From Thermohalobaculum sp039026375 (GTDB taxonomy: Bacteria > Pseudomonadota > Alphaproteobacteria > Rhodobacterales > Rhodobacteraceae), in the NCBI GenBank assembly GCA_039026375.1, contig JBCCML010000011.1:1-64000 (forward strand): a stretch of DNA of 64,000 bases. Reading direction: 5' to 3'. The notes beneath the pieces were generated by a model. It did no database searches. It was not told the DNA's origin and saw only the letters and a program-made list of their open reading frames with translations. Below, piece after piece: positions 44,593-53,891 of the stretch. Numbering within the stretch: position 1 is the stretch's first letter; the number at the start of each line of letters is the position of its first letter. The translations under genes and the position numbers were made by a program.

Positions 44593-46439
44593 CCCTGACC
44601 GCTGCTCAGATCCGCGCCCTGGCGCCCGCCCCCGGCTACCGCAAGATCGACCGGTACATGCCCAGCCCCTATCGCCGGGCGCTGGACGACAAGAAGACGC
44701 CCATGGCGGCGCTGACCAAGTCCTGGCGCGACGGGCTGAAGCGGGTCGACCACGAGCTGTCGATGGTCCAACGCTCGCGTGCGGTGGCGTTCTTTGGCGA
44801 TCTGGACGATGGCAGTCGCCTCGGCGCGCTGCATGATCAAACCCCCTGGCCGGAGGAGGATGTCGAAGCGTTCCGCATCCGCCTGGCAGAATTGGCACGC
44901 CTTGCCGTGGCCGGGGCAGCAAGTGCGCGGCGCATGCTGTCGCTGATCGGCTTGGCCACCGGCGCCCGTCTGATCGAGGTCGTCCCCGCTAGCAAGGCCG
45001 ACTACAGCGTCGCCCATGACGGCACCACGCTAAGCGGCACCAAGGGCCAGGGACAGACCCGCGGCTTCTTCGTCAAACCGGGCGAGGATGGCGCCTTCTT
45101 CACCGGCGATGTCTTCGACGCGCCCGAGCGGCTGTTCCGCCAGGACGCCCAACTGATCCGCGGCCCCAACTATACCTTCCGCCTTCAGAATGCGGCCGCC
45201 GCAGGCATCCCCGACATTCTGGGCAATGGCAGCCGGGACTATCCCTATCCTGTCTTCCGGCTGGAGGCGGGCGAGACCGTCGGGCCGTTGATGCTGATCC
45301 AAAGCTTTGACGACCCGCCACTGCGCGCGCCGCGCGCGATTGTCATCAACCGCACCCTGCGCGCGGGTTCGATCCTGGATATCGACGTTGCCGGGATGGC
45401 CTGGAACCACGACGAAGGCACGACGACAACCATCGGCCCCTGGCTGCTCAACGGCAAGAAGGAGGCGCTTTACGCGGGCCTGACGGAGGTCGCCGGCTGG
45501 CGCAGCCGGTTCGATAACGAACCAGGTGAGCCGGCAGCGGGCTATGCCATGACCCTGCGGGCCAAGGCCGGTCTGGAGTTTGACGGCGCGCTGGATGACC
45601 TGATGATCGACAAGGGTGCGATCGCCGCGGACGCTAAGATCCAGATGCCCTCGCTGCTGGGGCAGGGGCGCTCGCTCTGGCGGGTGGTGCGCCTTATGCC
45701 GGATCCTGACGGCTCGCGCGATATCATGAATGCCCGGTTCGAGCCGCTTCCCTGGGAGACGAAGCTGAAGATCTCGGCCCGGTGGCTGGGCCGCCGCGCC
45801 GGGGAGTTCGCGGTTTACGTGGAAGACAAGTATCTGGATCTCGCCATCAACGGGCCGCTGCCACACCGAGCGGCCTGGCTTGATGCGATGGTCGACCGCT
45901 TCAAGCTGGCCGGTACCGTGCGGGTAGCGCCGGCGGTGGGTGAGCTGTTCGCGGGCCAGTCCGAAACCGCGCTTCAGATGACCTTTGAAAGCGGGGCGGA
46001 GGTGTCGGCTGAGGTCGATATCGAACCGTGGGGCGAGTTCGAGAGCACGATCAAAATCGAAGACAGCGTGATCATCGCCGATGAGCTGCCGCTGGACTTC
46101 GGGGACACCACGGTAGAGCTGTCCGATGCGCTGGAAGTCACTGCGGAACGCCAGGACCTGGTGCTGGAATCGGACGCCCGGGTTGAGGACGCCATCGAGC
46201 TGGAGGTCACCGGCGAGACCGCCCTGGAAAGCGGGGTCGAGCTGTCGGATTCGATCGAGCTCACGGTGCTGGTCACCGACAACGACGACGTTCGACCGCC
46301 CCGCCCGGGCCCCAGCCCGAACCCGGAAACCGACAGCGACAGGCCCAGCCGCCCGACCCGGCCGCAGTCCCGCACCCTGCGCTTCAACTCTCGGGTGCGC
46401 CCCACTTCCAAAGTCACAATTCGAAAATTGCGATCCTGA
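44589..46439 (+). CDS. Large baseplate/tail protein with acidic repeat tail
   Basis: 616 residues. It overlaps the J gene end by four bases, the usual place of tail protein I. The first 130 residues are helical and positively charged. The middle is beta-rich and not assignable. Residues about 480-560 carry degenerate acidic repeats (ELSDALEVTAE, RVEDAIELEVTGE, ELSDSIELTV). The last 50 residues are Pro/Arg-rich and basic. It could be a baseplate-to-fibre adaptor. Confidence 0.6.
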   Translation: MTLTAAQIRALAPAPGYRKIDRYMPSPYRRALDDKKTPMAALTKSWRDGLKRVDHELSMVQRSRAVAFFGDLDDGSRLGALHDQTPWPEEDVEAFRIRLAELARLAVAGAASARRMLSLIGLATGARLIEVVPASKADYSVAHDGTTLSGTKGQGQTRGFFVKPGEDGAFFTGDVFDAPERLFRQDAQLIRGPNYTFRLQNAAAAGIPDILGNGSRDYPYPVFRLEAGETVGPLMLIQSFDDPPLRAPRAIVINRTLRAGSILDIDVAGMAWNHDEGTTTTIGPWLLNGKKEALYAGLTEVAGWRSRFDNEPGEPAAGYAMTLRAKAGLEFDGALDDLMIDKGAIAADAKIQMPSLLGQGRSLWRVVRLMPDPDGSRDIMNARFEPLPWETKLKISARWLGRRAGEFAVYVEDKYLDLAINGPLPHRAAWLDAMVDRFKLAGTVRVAPAVGELFAGQSETALQMTFESGAEVSAEVDIEPWGEFESTIKIEDSVIIADELPLDFGDTTVELSDALEVTAERQDLVLESDARVEDAIELEVTGETALESGVELSDSIELTVLVTDNDDVRPPRPGPSPNPETDSDRPSRPTRPQSRTLRFNSRVRPTSKVTIRKLRS

Positions 46440-46452
46440 AAGGAGACCGCCT

Positions 46453-46923
46453 ATGACCCATTCTCATGTAAGCGTCGCCGGCCACATGCAGTTGGCGATC
46501 CTTGGTCCCGACGGAGAGATCCTGGAAGCCTACGAAAACCACAACAGCGTTGTGCCGCATGGGCGGGCGCTGTTGTTGTCGGCGTTGCAGGGGCAGACAA
46601 CCACGCAGAGGTTTGAGCCTTTCCTGGGAGGCGGCGACTTCAAGGCCGAATCCGAAGCAGGCCTGGAACAGCGCGACGTCGTGCGCCTGGAAAACATCGA
46701 GCCGTTGCAGGCCCGCCAAAGCGGCAATCGCCTGATCCTGGGGTATCGGGGGATCTCCACGGCCGAGGCCAAGGTCGTCGGTGGCGGGCTGGCAGCGTTC
46801 TACAAGCGCAAGGGCTCGGGCCGCACGCTGAACGGTATCTATAACTTCGCCAAGACACGCTCGACCGTCGAGGTGCGCAAGGAAATGCCCTTGATGCTGA
46901 GCTTCACCCTGACCGTCGGCTGA
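46453..46923 (+). CDS. Hypothetical protein of the contractile cluster
   Basis: 156 residues with GAAAGGAG upstream, 14 bases after the previous stop. Beta-rich, with an N-terminal HVSVAGHMQLAILGPDGEI and C-terminal MPLMLSFTLTVG. No family recognised. A tail-fibre accessory or cap is possible. Confidence 0.6.
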   Translation: MTHSHVSVAGHMQLAILGPDGEILEAYENHNSVVPHGRALLLSALQGQTTTQRFEPFLGGGDFKAESEAGLEQRDVVRLENIEPLQARQSGNRLILGYRGISTAEAKVVGGGLAAFYKRKGSGRTLNGIYNFAKTRSTVEVRKEMPLMLSFTLTVG

Positions 46924-46939
46924 TCTGCAGGAGGCTGCC

Positions 46940-48622
46940 ATGGCCGATCCGATCCCAATTCCCAGCCGGTTCAGCGATGGCGTGCCGCTGTCGGCACGCC
47001 TGCTGAACGCCCTGCAGGAAGAGATCCTGCGCCAGCTTTACACGCATACGCATGAAGGCGGCAATCAGGGCCCGCAGCTGAAGACCGGCGCCTACGAGGA
47101 CCGATCCGTCACCGAGCCGAAGCTGGCGGATGGTGCGATCTCGGCCCGGACATTGGCCGAGGGGGCGGTGGGGCCCGAGAACCTGGCAGACGACGCGGTC
47201 ACGCAGCGATCCCTGGCCGACGACGCGGTCGGCAACCGCCACATCGCCGACAACGCCGTGTCCGAGGCGAACCTGGACGCCAATGTGCGGCTGAAGCTGA
47301 ACCGCCTGGGTGGCGGGGTATCGTCGGCCTCGACCGTGATCTGGCGCGATCCCTGGATCGTCTTTCGCCCGCCGCCATCGGCGCCGCCCCTGGTCGCGAC
47401 ATTTGTCGAACCGGAAAAGGTCTACTGGGTGCCGCCGATGATCGGCCTGGATGACAACGACGCGCCCATTCGGTTGAACCCCCGGGTGATCAACCAAGGC
47501 GGTCAGGCCGTCTTGGATTCGTATGACATTTTGGATGGCGACAAGCTGCAGATGCAGGAACCCGTTCTGGCGAAGATCGTGACCCAGTCGGTGCAGATTG
47601 CGGGCCAGGAAGTCGGCGCGGTGGGCGCGTTCAGGCTGGCGCCTGGTGCCATGCAGGCGATTGCTAATCTGGGTCTCGGCAGTGGTCCCGCCGAAGCCGC
47701 AGAGGAAGACATCTCCGGCGGCTCGCCGACCCGGATGATGATGATGCGGGCGATGACTGCGGCCCCGACATCGGGAACGGGCCGCCGGGATCGGGCCAGC
47801 GCCGCCGCCGTGGCGGCCACCGCCAGCGCGCCGCCGCCACAGCCGCTCGCCCTGACGACAAATGGCAAACAGGCTGCCGTCCGCATGACCACCGTGGGCG
47901 TGATCGATGAGAACGGCCGCCCCGCCCAGCCGGGCGACGATGGCTCGTTCACCGTGACCTCGGGCTTTCCCGGTAAGGAGGCTTTCACGGCTGACGGCCC
48001 CGTAGTCGACTATCGCTCGGTCGGGAACCAGGCTGACAAACAGCGTGCTGCCAAAGGCGGGGCCTTCACACTCTACAATCTGGGCATCGACGCTCAGTAC
48101 CTGCAGAGGTCTGACACAAAGTTCGACAACGACCTCGAGGAGCAGGCCTTCACGATGCTGCTGAACGGAAACTCGCAGTTTTTCGATCAGAACACCAAGT
48201 TTTGGGGGACGAAAAGCTGGTTGCCGGATCTGTTGAACAATCCCCAACTGTTCGGGTCCGGCTATGCCATTTCGGGCGGGCGCAACATCCTCAGTGTCAC
48301 ACGCATTCCCGATGTTGGGAAAAGCGGTTTCACCACTGTGGATGACAACCCAAGTCGCCTGCGGGCAACCGCTGCGGCGTCGACCCAACAGATGGACGGC
48401 TGGGTCCGCGTGCGGTTCATCACGCCCTACAAAGATGCGGCCTACGCGGTCAGCGTCACGCCCAGGTCTGCGCCCGGCGGGGCGATCATTGCCCACATCA
48501 AGACCAAGACCAAGGAGTACTGCGATCTGGAGTTCCTAACCCTCAGCATGCAGGGCTTCGGCCGGGTCAATAAGCTGAACTTCGATCTGGCGGTCTTTGG
48601 CGAGTTGGCCGAGCAGGAATGA
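46940..48622 (+). CDS. Tail-fibre-like protein
   Basis: 560 residues. Residues 45-105 are tandem repeats of about ten residues (GAISARTLAEGAV, GPENLADDAV, TQRSLADDAV, GNRHIADNAV), the pattern of phage tail-fibre shafts that trimerise. The C-terminal 250 residues are beta-rich (WVRVRFITPYKDAAYAVSV) and may be the receptor-binding head. A low-complexity stretch RMMMMRAMTAAP lies mid-protein. It probably decides what the particle attaches to. Confidence 0.7.
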   Translation: MADPIPIPSRFSDGVPLSARLLNALQEEILRQLYTHTHEGGNQGPQLKTGAYEDRSVTEPKLADGAISARTLAEGAVGPENLADDAVTQRSLADDAVGNRHIADNAVSEANLDANVRLKLNRLGGGVSSASTVIWRDPWIVFRPPPSAPPLVATFVEPEKVYWVPPMIGLDDNDAPIRLNPRVINQGGQAVLDSYDILDGDKLQMQEPVLAKIVTQSVQIAGQEVGAVGAFRLAPGAMQAIANLGLGSGPAEAAEEDISGGSPTRMMMMRAMTAAPTSGTGRRDRASAAAVAATASAPPPQPLALTTNGKQAAVRMTTVGVIDENGRPAQPGDDGSFTVTSGFPGKEAFTADGPVVDYRSVGNQADKQRAAKGGAFTLYNLGIDAQYLQRSDTKFDNDLEEQAFTMLLNGNSQFFDQNTKFWGTKSWLPDLLNNPQLFGSGYAISGGRNILSVTRIPDVGKSGFTTVDDNPSRLRATAAASTQQMDGWVRVRFITPYKDAAYAVSVTPRSAPGGAIIAHIKTKTKEYCDLEFLTLSMQGFGRVNKLNFDLAVFGELAEQE

Positions 48623-49665
48623 TCTCGGCCCTGCCGCTTCTGTTGGCGCGGCGTGCCGCGGATGCCGTCGACCAGACGGCGCAGGCGATGGGGCTGTTCA
48701 CGGCCCCTTGTCGGGCTGAGGTTGGTACCCCCGGGGCGACGCAGGCCGCTTCGGCCGCGGCGGTCGTCTCGTTGGATGCGCTGCACCAGGACGATCAGAT
48801 CGCCAAGCGCAGCGCGGGCGAGCGGTTGGAGACGCGCTTTCAGGCCGATGTCACGCTGCACCTGATCGGGCCTGACCCGGTGGACCTGTCGGGTGCCCAG
48901 CGCCAACCCGCCGATGCGCCGGTGGCGGGCCGCGACCTGATGCTTAGCCTGGTGCTGGATCGGCTGGCGGCATCTGACGAAACCGGCGGGCAAGCCGAGG
49001 ACATGGCCGACACCCTGGCCGGTGGCCGGCGCCTGGCCGCGCGCTGGCGGCTGGATGCAGTCACCTCCGTCAAGCCCGCGGATGTGGGCGACCGGCAGAC
49101 CTGGCAGATCTCGGCCTCGTTCATCGGGGTACAGACCCTGACCGAGGTGCCGGCCGAAGGCGGGCATATCCTGCGGATCGAGATGTCGGGCCAGTCGGCA
49201 GGTCAGACGCTGGAGGCCCGCATCGATGCCACAGCCGATGCTCTGCCGCTGTCGATGATCACCGGGCTGGGCCCGGATCTGGCCAATCGGCTGGCCGCCG
49301 ATGGCCTGGTCCAGTTTGCCGATCTGGCCCGCGTGCCCCAGACCGAGATCGACGCCCTTGCCGAGCGGGTCGCCGCCGATGGCACGCCAGAGAACGCCAC
49401 CCTTAAGCTGATCCACCTGATCCTGACGGTTCGCCGCAACCTGGTGCTGGCGGGCGTCAACAACGCCTTCCTGGACGAGCGTTTCGCCGAACTGCCGCTG
49501 TCCGCCGTCTGGGATGGCACCACCTACACGCCGCCGGCCGAAATGCCCCAGGACCAGCGCCAGCGCGTCGAGTTACTGGCCCAGCCGCTGATGCCGTTCC
49601 TGCGCCAGCCCGACTGGGACCGCATCACGCTGGGTCAGTTGTCCACTGCTAGGAGCGCGCCATGA
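48619..49665 (+). CDS. Hypothetical protein with helix-hairpin-helix segment
   Basis: 348 residues, overlapping the fibre stop. The segment ITGLGPDLANRLAADGLVQF resembles an HhH motif; it may simply be a scaffold rather than DNA binding. The first 200 residues are beta-rich. It is unusual in known contractile clusters. The next start overlaps its stop (ATGA). Confidence 0.55.
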   Translation: MISALPLLLARRAADAVDQTAQAMGLFTAPCRAEVGTPGATQAASAAAVVSLDALHQDDQIAKRSAGERLETRFQADVTLHLIGPDPVDLSGAQRQPADAPVAGRDLMLSLVLDRLAASDETGGQAEDMADTLAGGRRLAARWRLDAVTSVKPADVGDRQTWQISASFIGVQTLTEVPAEGGHILRIEMSGQSAGQTLEARIDATADALPLSMITGLGPDLANRLAADGLVQFADLARVPQTEIDALAERVAADGTPENATLKLIHLILTVRRNLVLAGVNNAFLDERFAELPLSAVWDGTTYTPPAEMPQDQRQRVELLAQPLMPFLRQPDWDRITLGQLSTARSAP

Positions 49666-51299
49666 ACCTTTTCGATGTCGCCAAGGCGGTGCAGGACCTG
49701 CAGCTAGCCTATCAGGGCGCCTATGTCGAAGTGCAGCAGCAGGTCTTCATCCTTCAGCAGAGCTTCGGGGTAAAGCTGGGGCAGTACGTCAACCACCCGA
49801 TGAACCCGCCGGTCGAGCTGGAGATGGCGGTGGATCGCGCCCGCACCGGTGACTGGCTGCTGATCCGCGCAGGAGAAGTCACGCGCCTGACACTGACTGG
49901 GCTGGAAGACTGGGTTTTTGAAGACGTCACCCTGACATTGGAGAACCGTCTGACGCGGATGGCCGCCACGCCCACAACCGCGCCGCTGGTCTTTGATCAG
50001 CCGGCAACCGGGGGCCAGTTCTACGGCGCGGCGCGCTTCGATCCACCGCGCTTCGTCCAACGGGTGTTGATGCAATCTTCGGTCTTCTCAACCGTCAACA
50101 TCGTGGCTGACTGGGCGTACCGTCCCTCTTATGCCTATAGTCTGGGCGACGTCAGGGACTTTGTTGTGAACGCAAAAGTCTCGGAGATTGGTGTCATGGC
50201 GGTGGCCGATCCCGGCGACAATCTGGACCTGGCTATAGTACAGGAGAACGCGCCCACTGGGCTTAGCGTGTCGACGGCGGACGATCGCCTGCTGCATAGG
50301 GCCCCACAGATCCTGGCCTATCAGCAAAACGCTGTGACCCCCGATCTGTCCGACACCTTCAATTCCGCAGCGGAGGAAAGCGATACGATCACCTTGAACC
50401 TGATGTCTCAGGCCGACTGCGTGATCTTTTTCAAGCTGGACTACGGCCGCCGCCGCGTGGCGTCGGGCTTTGATCCTGAATTGCCCAAGGAGATCATGCT
50501 GTCCCCATGGCAGCCGACATGGCTTTACCCCGTGATCGCCGAAGAGGACGAGATCCAGCGCACGCACTTCCAGGCAAAACTCAGGGCAACCGGACCGGTG
50601 CGTCTGGGCCTGGCCGAGGATCTGGGCGATGGCCCCAGTAGCATCGTCGCAGATCCCCGGCTGCGTCTGGTGCAACCCTTCCAGCCAATAGCCACGGCCG
50701 AGGCGCAGCCGATGACCCTGCCGGGGGTCTGGCTGGGCCTGATGGAACCGCCCGAGGCGGAGACGCGTCTGACTGTCGAGATGACGAAGTGGGACCCAAA
50801 GGCCCGGCAGGTGGGCGAGGCGCTTGCCACGAAGGCCGCCACTTTGCTCCCGGGCCTCAGCAATTACGAGGTCGGGCCCGGCGGGCTGTCGATGGCCTGG
50901 ATCCCGTTCGAGACGCCACTGGTGAGGGATCCCAAGGATCAGACAATGGTGCACGCCCTGGTCCTCAGCGAGATCGACGGACCCGCGCGACTTGTGGAGT
51001 TGTCCCGCCGGAAAGCGCAACTGTCAGCTGCGCTCTATCGCGACGCTGCGCGCTCGGACAGGCTGTCGCCGCGCCGCTTTGGCACGGCCGAAAAGGTGCT
51101 GATGTTCGATGTGGGTTGGGACACCCCGGAAGCACCGATTCTATTTGGGATGCGGGGCGTTCGCCGGACGCTGCTGGCAACCAGCGCAGAGACCGATATC
51201 GATATCTCAGGACGGACCGCGACGATCCGGTTCGATGCCAAAGCTGCGGCCATTCTGACGGATATCAGCGCAGCGACCCGCACACGGCCCCAGAGTTAA
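49662..51299 (+). CDS. Large hypothetical protein at the end of the contractile cluster
   Basis: 545 residues, no family recognised. It begins with a helical segment (AKAVQDLQLAYQGAYVEVQQ), then is beta-rich. It has no signal peptide and no toxin motif. As the last gene it might be a decoration, fibre or cargo protein. It converges on the phytochrome gene with 39 bases between the stops. Confidence 0.55.
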   Translation: MNLFDVAKAVQDLQLAYQGAYVEVQQQVFILQQSFGVKLGQYVNHPMNPPVELEMAVDRARTGDWLLIRAGEVTRLTLTGLEDWVFEDVTLTLENRLTRMAATPTTAPLVFDQPATGGQFYGAARFDPPRFVQRVLMQSSVFSTVNIVADWAYRPSYAYSLGDVRDFVVNAKVSEIGVMAVADPGDNLDLAIVQENAPTGLSVSTADDRLLHRAPQILAYQQNAVTPDLSDTFNSAAEESDTITLNLMSQADCVIFFKLDYGRRRVASGFDPELPKEIMLSPWQPTWLYPVIAEEDEIQRTHFQAKLRATGPVRLGLAEDLGDGPSSIVADPRLRLVQPFQPIATAEAQPMTLPGVWLGLMEPPEAETRLTVEMTKWDPKARQVGEALATKAATLLPGLSNYEVGPGGLSMAWIPFETPLVRDPKDQTMVHALVLSEIDGPARLVELSRRKAQLSAALYRDAARSDRLSPRRFGTAEKVLMFDVGWDTPEAPILFGMRGVRRTLLATSAETDIDISGRTATIRFDAKAAAILTDISAATRTRPQS

Positions 51300-51338
51300 G
51301 CAAGCTATTGGCACGGCGCTTGGGCGTTGCTGCCAGCG

Positions 51339-53891
51339 CTAGATCGTCACCTCGCTGAGCGCATTGCGCATCTCCGTCATGGTGACGGGTTTCGTCAGAC
51401 GGGGCAGCCGCGCCATGTAGGGCGGCAGGGTGTGCTGTTCGCCGTAACCGGTCACGAACATGAACGGCACCCCATGTTGCAGAAGCTTTTCGGCCACCCG
51501 CTCGCTGGTCTGGCCGCGGCCAAGGTTGACGTCCAGGATAGCGAAGGTCGGCATTTCGCTTTCCAACAGCTCCAGGGCGATCCCAAGCGTTGCGGCAACC
51601 TCAACGTTCTGGAAGCCATAGGACTCCAGGTCCTGCTGAAGATCTGAGGCGATGACAAAATTGTCCTCGACGATCAGGGTCAGCCCGTCCTTCAGCGCTT
51701 GGCTGATCTGTCGGGCCCCATGGTCGGAGTCCTTGATACGCTCGATGGTTGGATCGCCGTCCCTGCGCAGTTTGGCCATTTCCAGAATGCTGCGGGGCAG
51801 GGTCAAGCTGACCTGCAGCCCATCGGGCGTGAAGGTCAGTTTGGATGATCCGCCCAATTCATAGGGCACGGCGTTCTTAATCAACGTGGTGCCAAAGCCT
51901 GCGCGTTCAGGTGTTTCTATCTTAGGCCCGCCCCGTTCCGCCCAGGTCATCTGGATGCCGTCCTTGACCTCGGCAATCTCGATATCCACGCGCCCATCGG
52001 GGACGGACAGCGCGCCATACTTTGCAGCGTTGGTCATCAGTTCGTGGATCATCAGGGCAAAGATCGGCGCCGAATCCGCCCGGATGCTGCGGTTGATCCC
52101 CGTGATGCGAAAACGCTCGTGGTTCTCGTCCCGATAGGGTTCGGCTTCCAGGTCGATGATTTGGCGGACCGGCACCGCGGCCTTGGCAGCTCCGGCGCCG
52201 ATGTCGTGGGCGGCAGCCAAGGCGTGAATGCGCGATTCAAGCGCCTGCGAATAGCTCTCCAGCGAGCCGCCGCTGCGCCGTGCCTGGCGCGAGACCGACT
52301 TGACCAGTGACAGGATGTTGCGCACCCGGTGGTTCAATTCGTCGATCATCAGGCGCTGCTGACGGGTCAGATCGGCCATGAACGACCGCCGTTCAGCAGC
52401 ACTCAGCAACGGCCATAGCTGGCGCAATAGATAGCGGTCCTCGAATGACCAGGGCTTGCAGCGCCCATGCGTCAGCTTGAGGAAGGTGGCGAAGCTGCCG
52501 CGCGGGGCCAGACGGGCATTGCCGTCCACGACCTCCAACTGTTGTTCCGAATTGCCTGCCCAGGACACCGCCTGAGCCCGGGGTTCGCGGAACAGGCACA
52601 ACGCCCGCAGACCCGAATGCACGTTGACCAAGGCGCCTGCGACGCCCTGCAGAAGATGCTCTTCAAGATTCAATCGCTCGACCAGATTGTCGCTTATCAG
52701 CGCCTGATCTTCGGACTGGCGCGCATGTTCCACCAGTTCTTCCAGCACCCACTGGTCCGGCACCTTTCCGTGGCTGACCGATTGCGAACCGGTGATCAGC
52801 GCGATGCCCTCCACGTCGAATGCCTCGCAGATGGCAGGGCCCAGCGCCTGCATCATGTCGTCAAGCTCGGTCTCGCGTTCCAGCCCGGCCTGCACCTCGG
52901 CCTGCAGCGCGTCGATCCATTTCGACAGCTTCACCGCGGCCATCTCGCGCAGCAGGCTCAGCTTCATGGTGAAGACCGGCAGGAAGTTCAGCAGCAGTTG
53001 CCGGACCCGTGTCGTCGTGACCCGCGGCTTTTGGTGATGGAACGAGATGATGCCCCACAGTTGGTCGTCCTGCACCAGCGACAGGGTCAGGCTGCCCCCC
53101 GATCCCATGTTCTTCATGTACCGCAGGTGGATCTCGGACACACCGCGGGCATGCGCCAGTGACAGGTCCAGTGGCGGCTGATCCGGGTCCGCCGCACGCA
53201 GCGCCACGGGCTGTTGTTCGACGTCTGAAATCATGCGGATCGGCACCTTCGTCATGATCTCGCGCACTTGTTCCGGGATGTCCCAGTGCGGGAAGTTCAG
53301 ACCCAGGAACGGCTCCAGCGACTTGCGCCGTGCCTCTGCAATGACGGCGCCGTTCCATTCGGGATCGAACTTGTAGATCATCACCCGGTCAAACCCGGTG
53401 ACATGGCGCAGCAGCCGCGTGGTCAGCGACAGCAGCTCTTCCTCGTCCCCGCATTCTTTGATCTGCTCGATCAGAAAGTTCTGTTCGCGCAGGATTTCGA
53501 CGGCCATGTCGTTGTCCAGCGTGTGCGCCTCGAACTCGACGACCAGGTGATCGCCGGTCAGATAGGCGTGCACCGAATAGGGCATGCGGTCGATTTCGAA
53601 GATGCCGGCCAATTGGCGCCGTTCCAAAACGGCGCTGTGGCCGCGGACATTGGAAAGACCGTGCCAAATCTCGCTGCCCAGGAAAGCCGCGGCCTCGGTC
53701 CCCAGCACCTCCGCTAGGGGAATGCCGAACAACTCCCCCAGATTTTCGCTGGCATGGGTGATCAGGCTGGTTTGCGTGTTAAAGGCCAGAAGATAGCCGA
53801 ACGGCTGGATCGTCCCGGGGATGTGGATCGGCTCGCTGGCGCAGGTGTCCAGCGCCGCCTGTAAGGTGTCGCGGCCTACGCCGTCGTGCAT
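51339..53891 (-). CDS. bphP: Bacteriophytochrome hybrid kinase (PAS-GAF-PHY-HWE-REC)
   Basis: 850 residues. The N-terminal Cys (C17, LDTCASEPIHIPG) is the usual biliverdin attachment site; IQPFGYLL follows. The GAF domain (about 125-300) carries FPHWDIP near residue 203, in place of PASDIP, and GVSEIHLRYMKNMG near 250, in place of SVSPxHxxYLxNMG. The PHY tongue has KPWSFEDRY. From about 505 it is an HWE-type histidine kinase (phosphoacceptor His in DELNHRVRN, about 520). A receiver domain follows (about 742-850, Asp in AILDVN). It senses red/far-red light and may phosphorylate its own receiver or another regulator. The start overlaps the heme oxygenase stop by 16 bases. Confidence 0.92.
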   Translation of the reverse strand: MHDGVGRDTLQAALDTCASEPIHIPGTIQPFGYLLAFNTQTSLITHASENLGELFGIPLAEVLGTEAAAFLGSEIWHGLSNVRGHSAVLERRQLAGIFEIDRMPYSVHAYLTGDHLVVEFEAHTLDNDMAVEILREQNFLIEQIKECGDEEELLSLTTRLLRHVTGFDRVMIYKFDPEWNGAVIAEARRKSLEPFLGLNFPHWDIPEQVREIMTKVPIRMISDVEQQPVALRAADPDQPPLDLSLAHARGVSEIHLRYMKNMGSGGSLTLSLVQDDQLWGIISFHHQKPRVTTTRVRQLLLNFLPVFTMKLSLLREMAAVKLSKWIDALQAEVQAGLERETELDDMMQALGPAICEAFDVEGIALITGSQSVSHGKVPDQWVLEELVEHARQSEDQALISDNLVERLNLEEHLLQGVAGALVNVHSGLRALCLFREPRAQAVSWAGNSEQQLEVVDGNARLAPRGSFATFLKLTHGRCKPWSFEDRYLLRQLWPLLSAAERRSFMADLTRQQRLMIDELNHRVRNILSLVKSVSRQARRSGGSLESYSQALESRIHALAAAHDIGAGAAKAAVPVRQIIDLEAEPYRDENHERFRITGINRSIRADSAPIFALMIHELMTNAAKYGALSVPDGRVDIEIAEVKDGIQMTWAERGGPKIETPERAGFGTTLIKNAVPYELGGSSKLTFTPDGLQVSLTLPRSILEMAKLRRDGDPTIERIKDSDHGARQISQALKDGLTLIVEDNFVIASDLQQDLESYGFQNVEVAATLGIALELLESEMPTFAILDVNLGRGQTSERVAEKLLQHGVPFMFVTGYGEQHTLPPYMARLPRLTKPVTMTEMRNALSEVTI

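Noticed and set aside
42865..44922. 685-codon ORF on the minus strand
   Set aside because: It lies antisense to the gp25 and baseplate J genes and reads as low-complexity Gln/Arg/His sequence.
46904..48496. 530-codon ORF on the minus strand
   Set aside because: It is antisense to the fibre gene and has shadow-type composition.
35532..51299. Prophage or type VI secretion system
   Set aside because: No integrase, head, terminase or lysis genes for a prophage, and no TssB/C, TssJLM or ClpV for T6SS in the cluster; both remain possible only if the missing genes lie outside the window.
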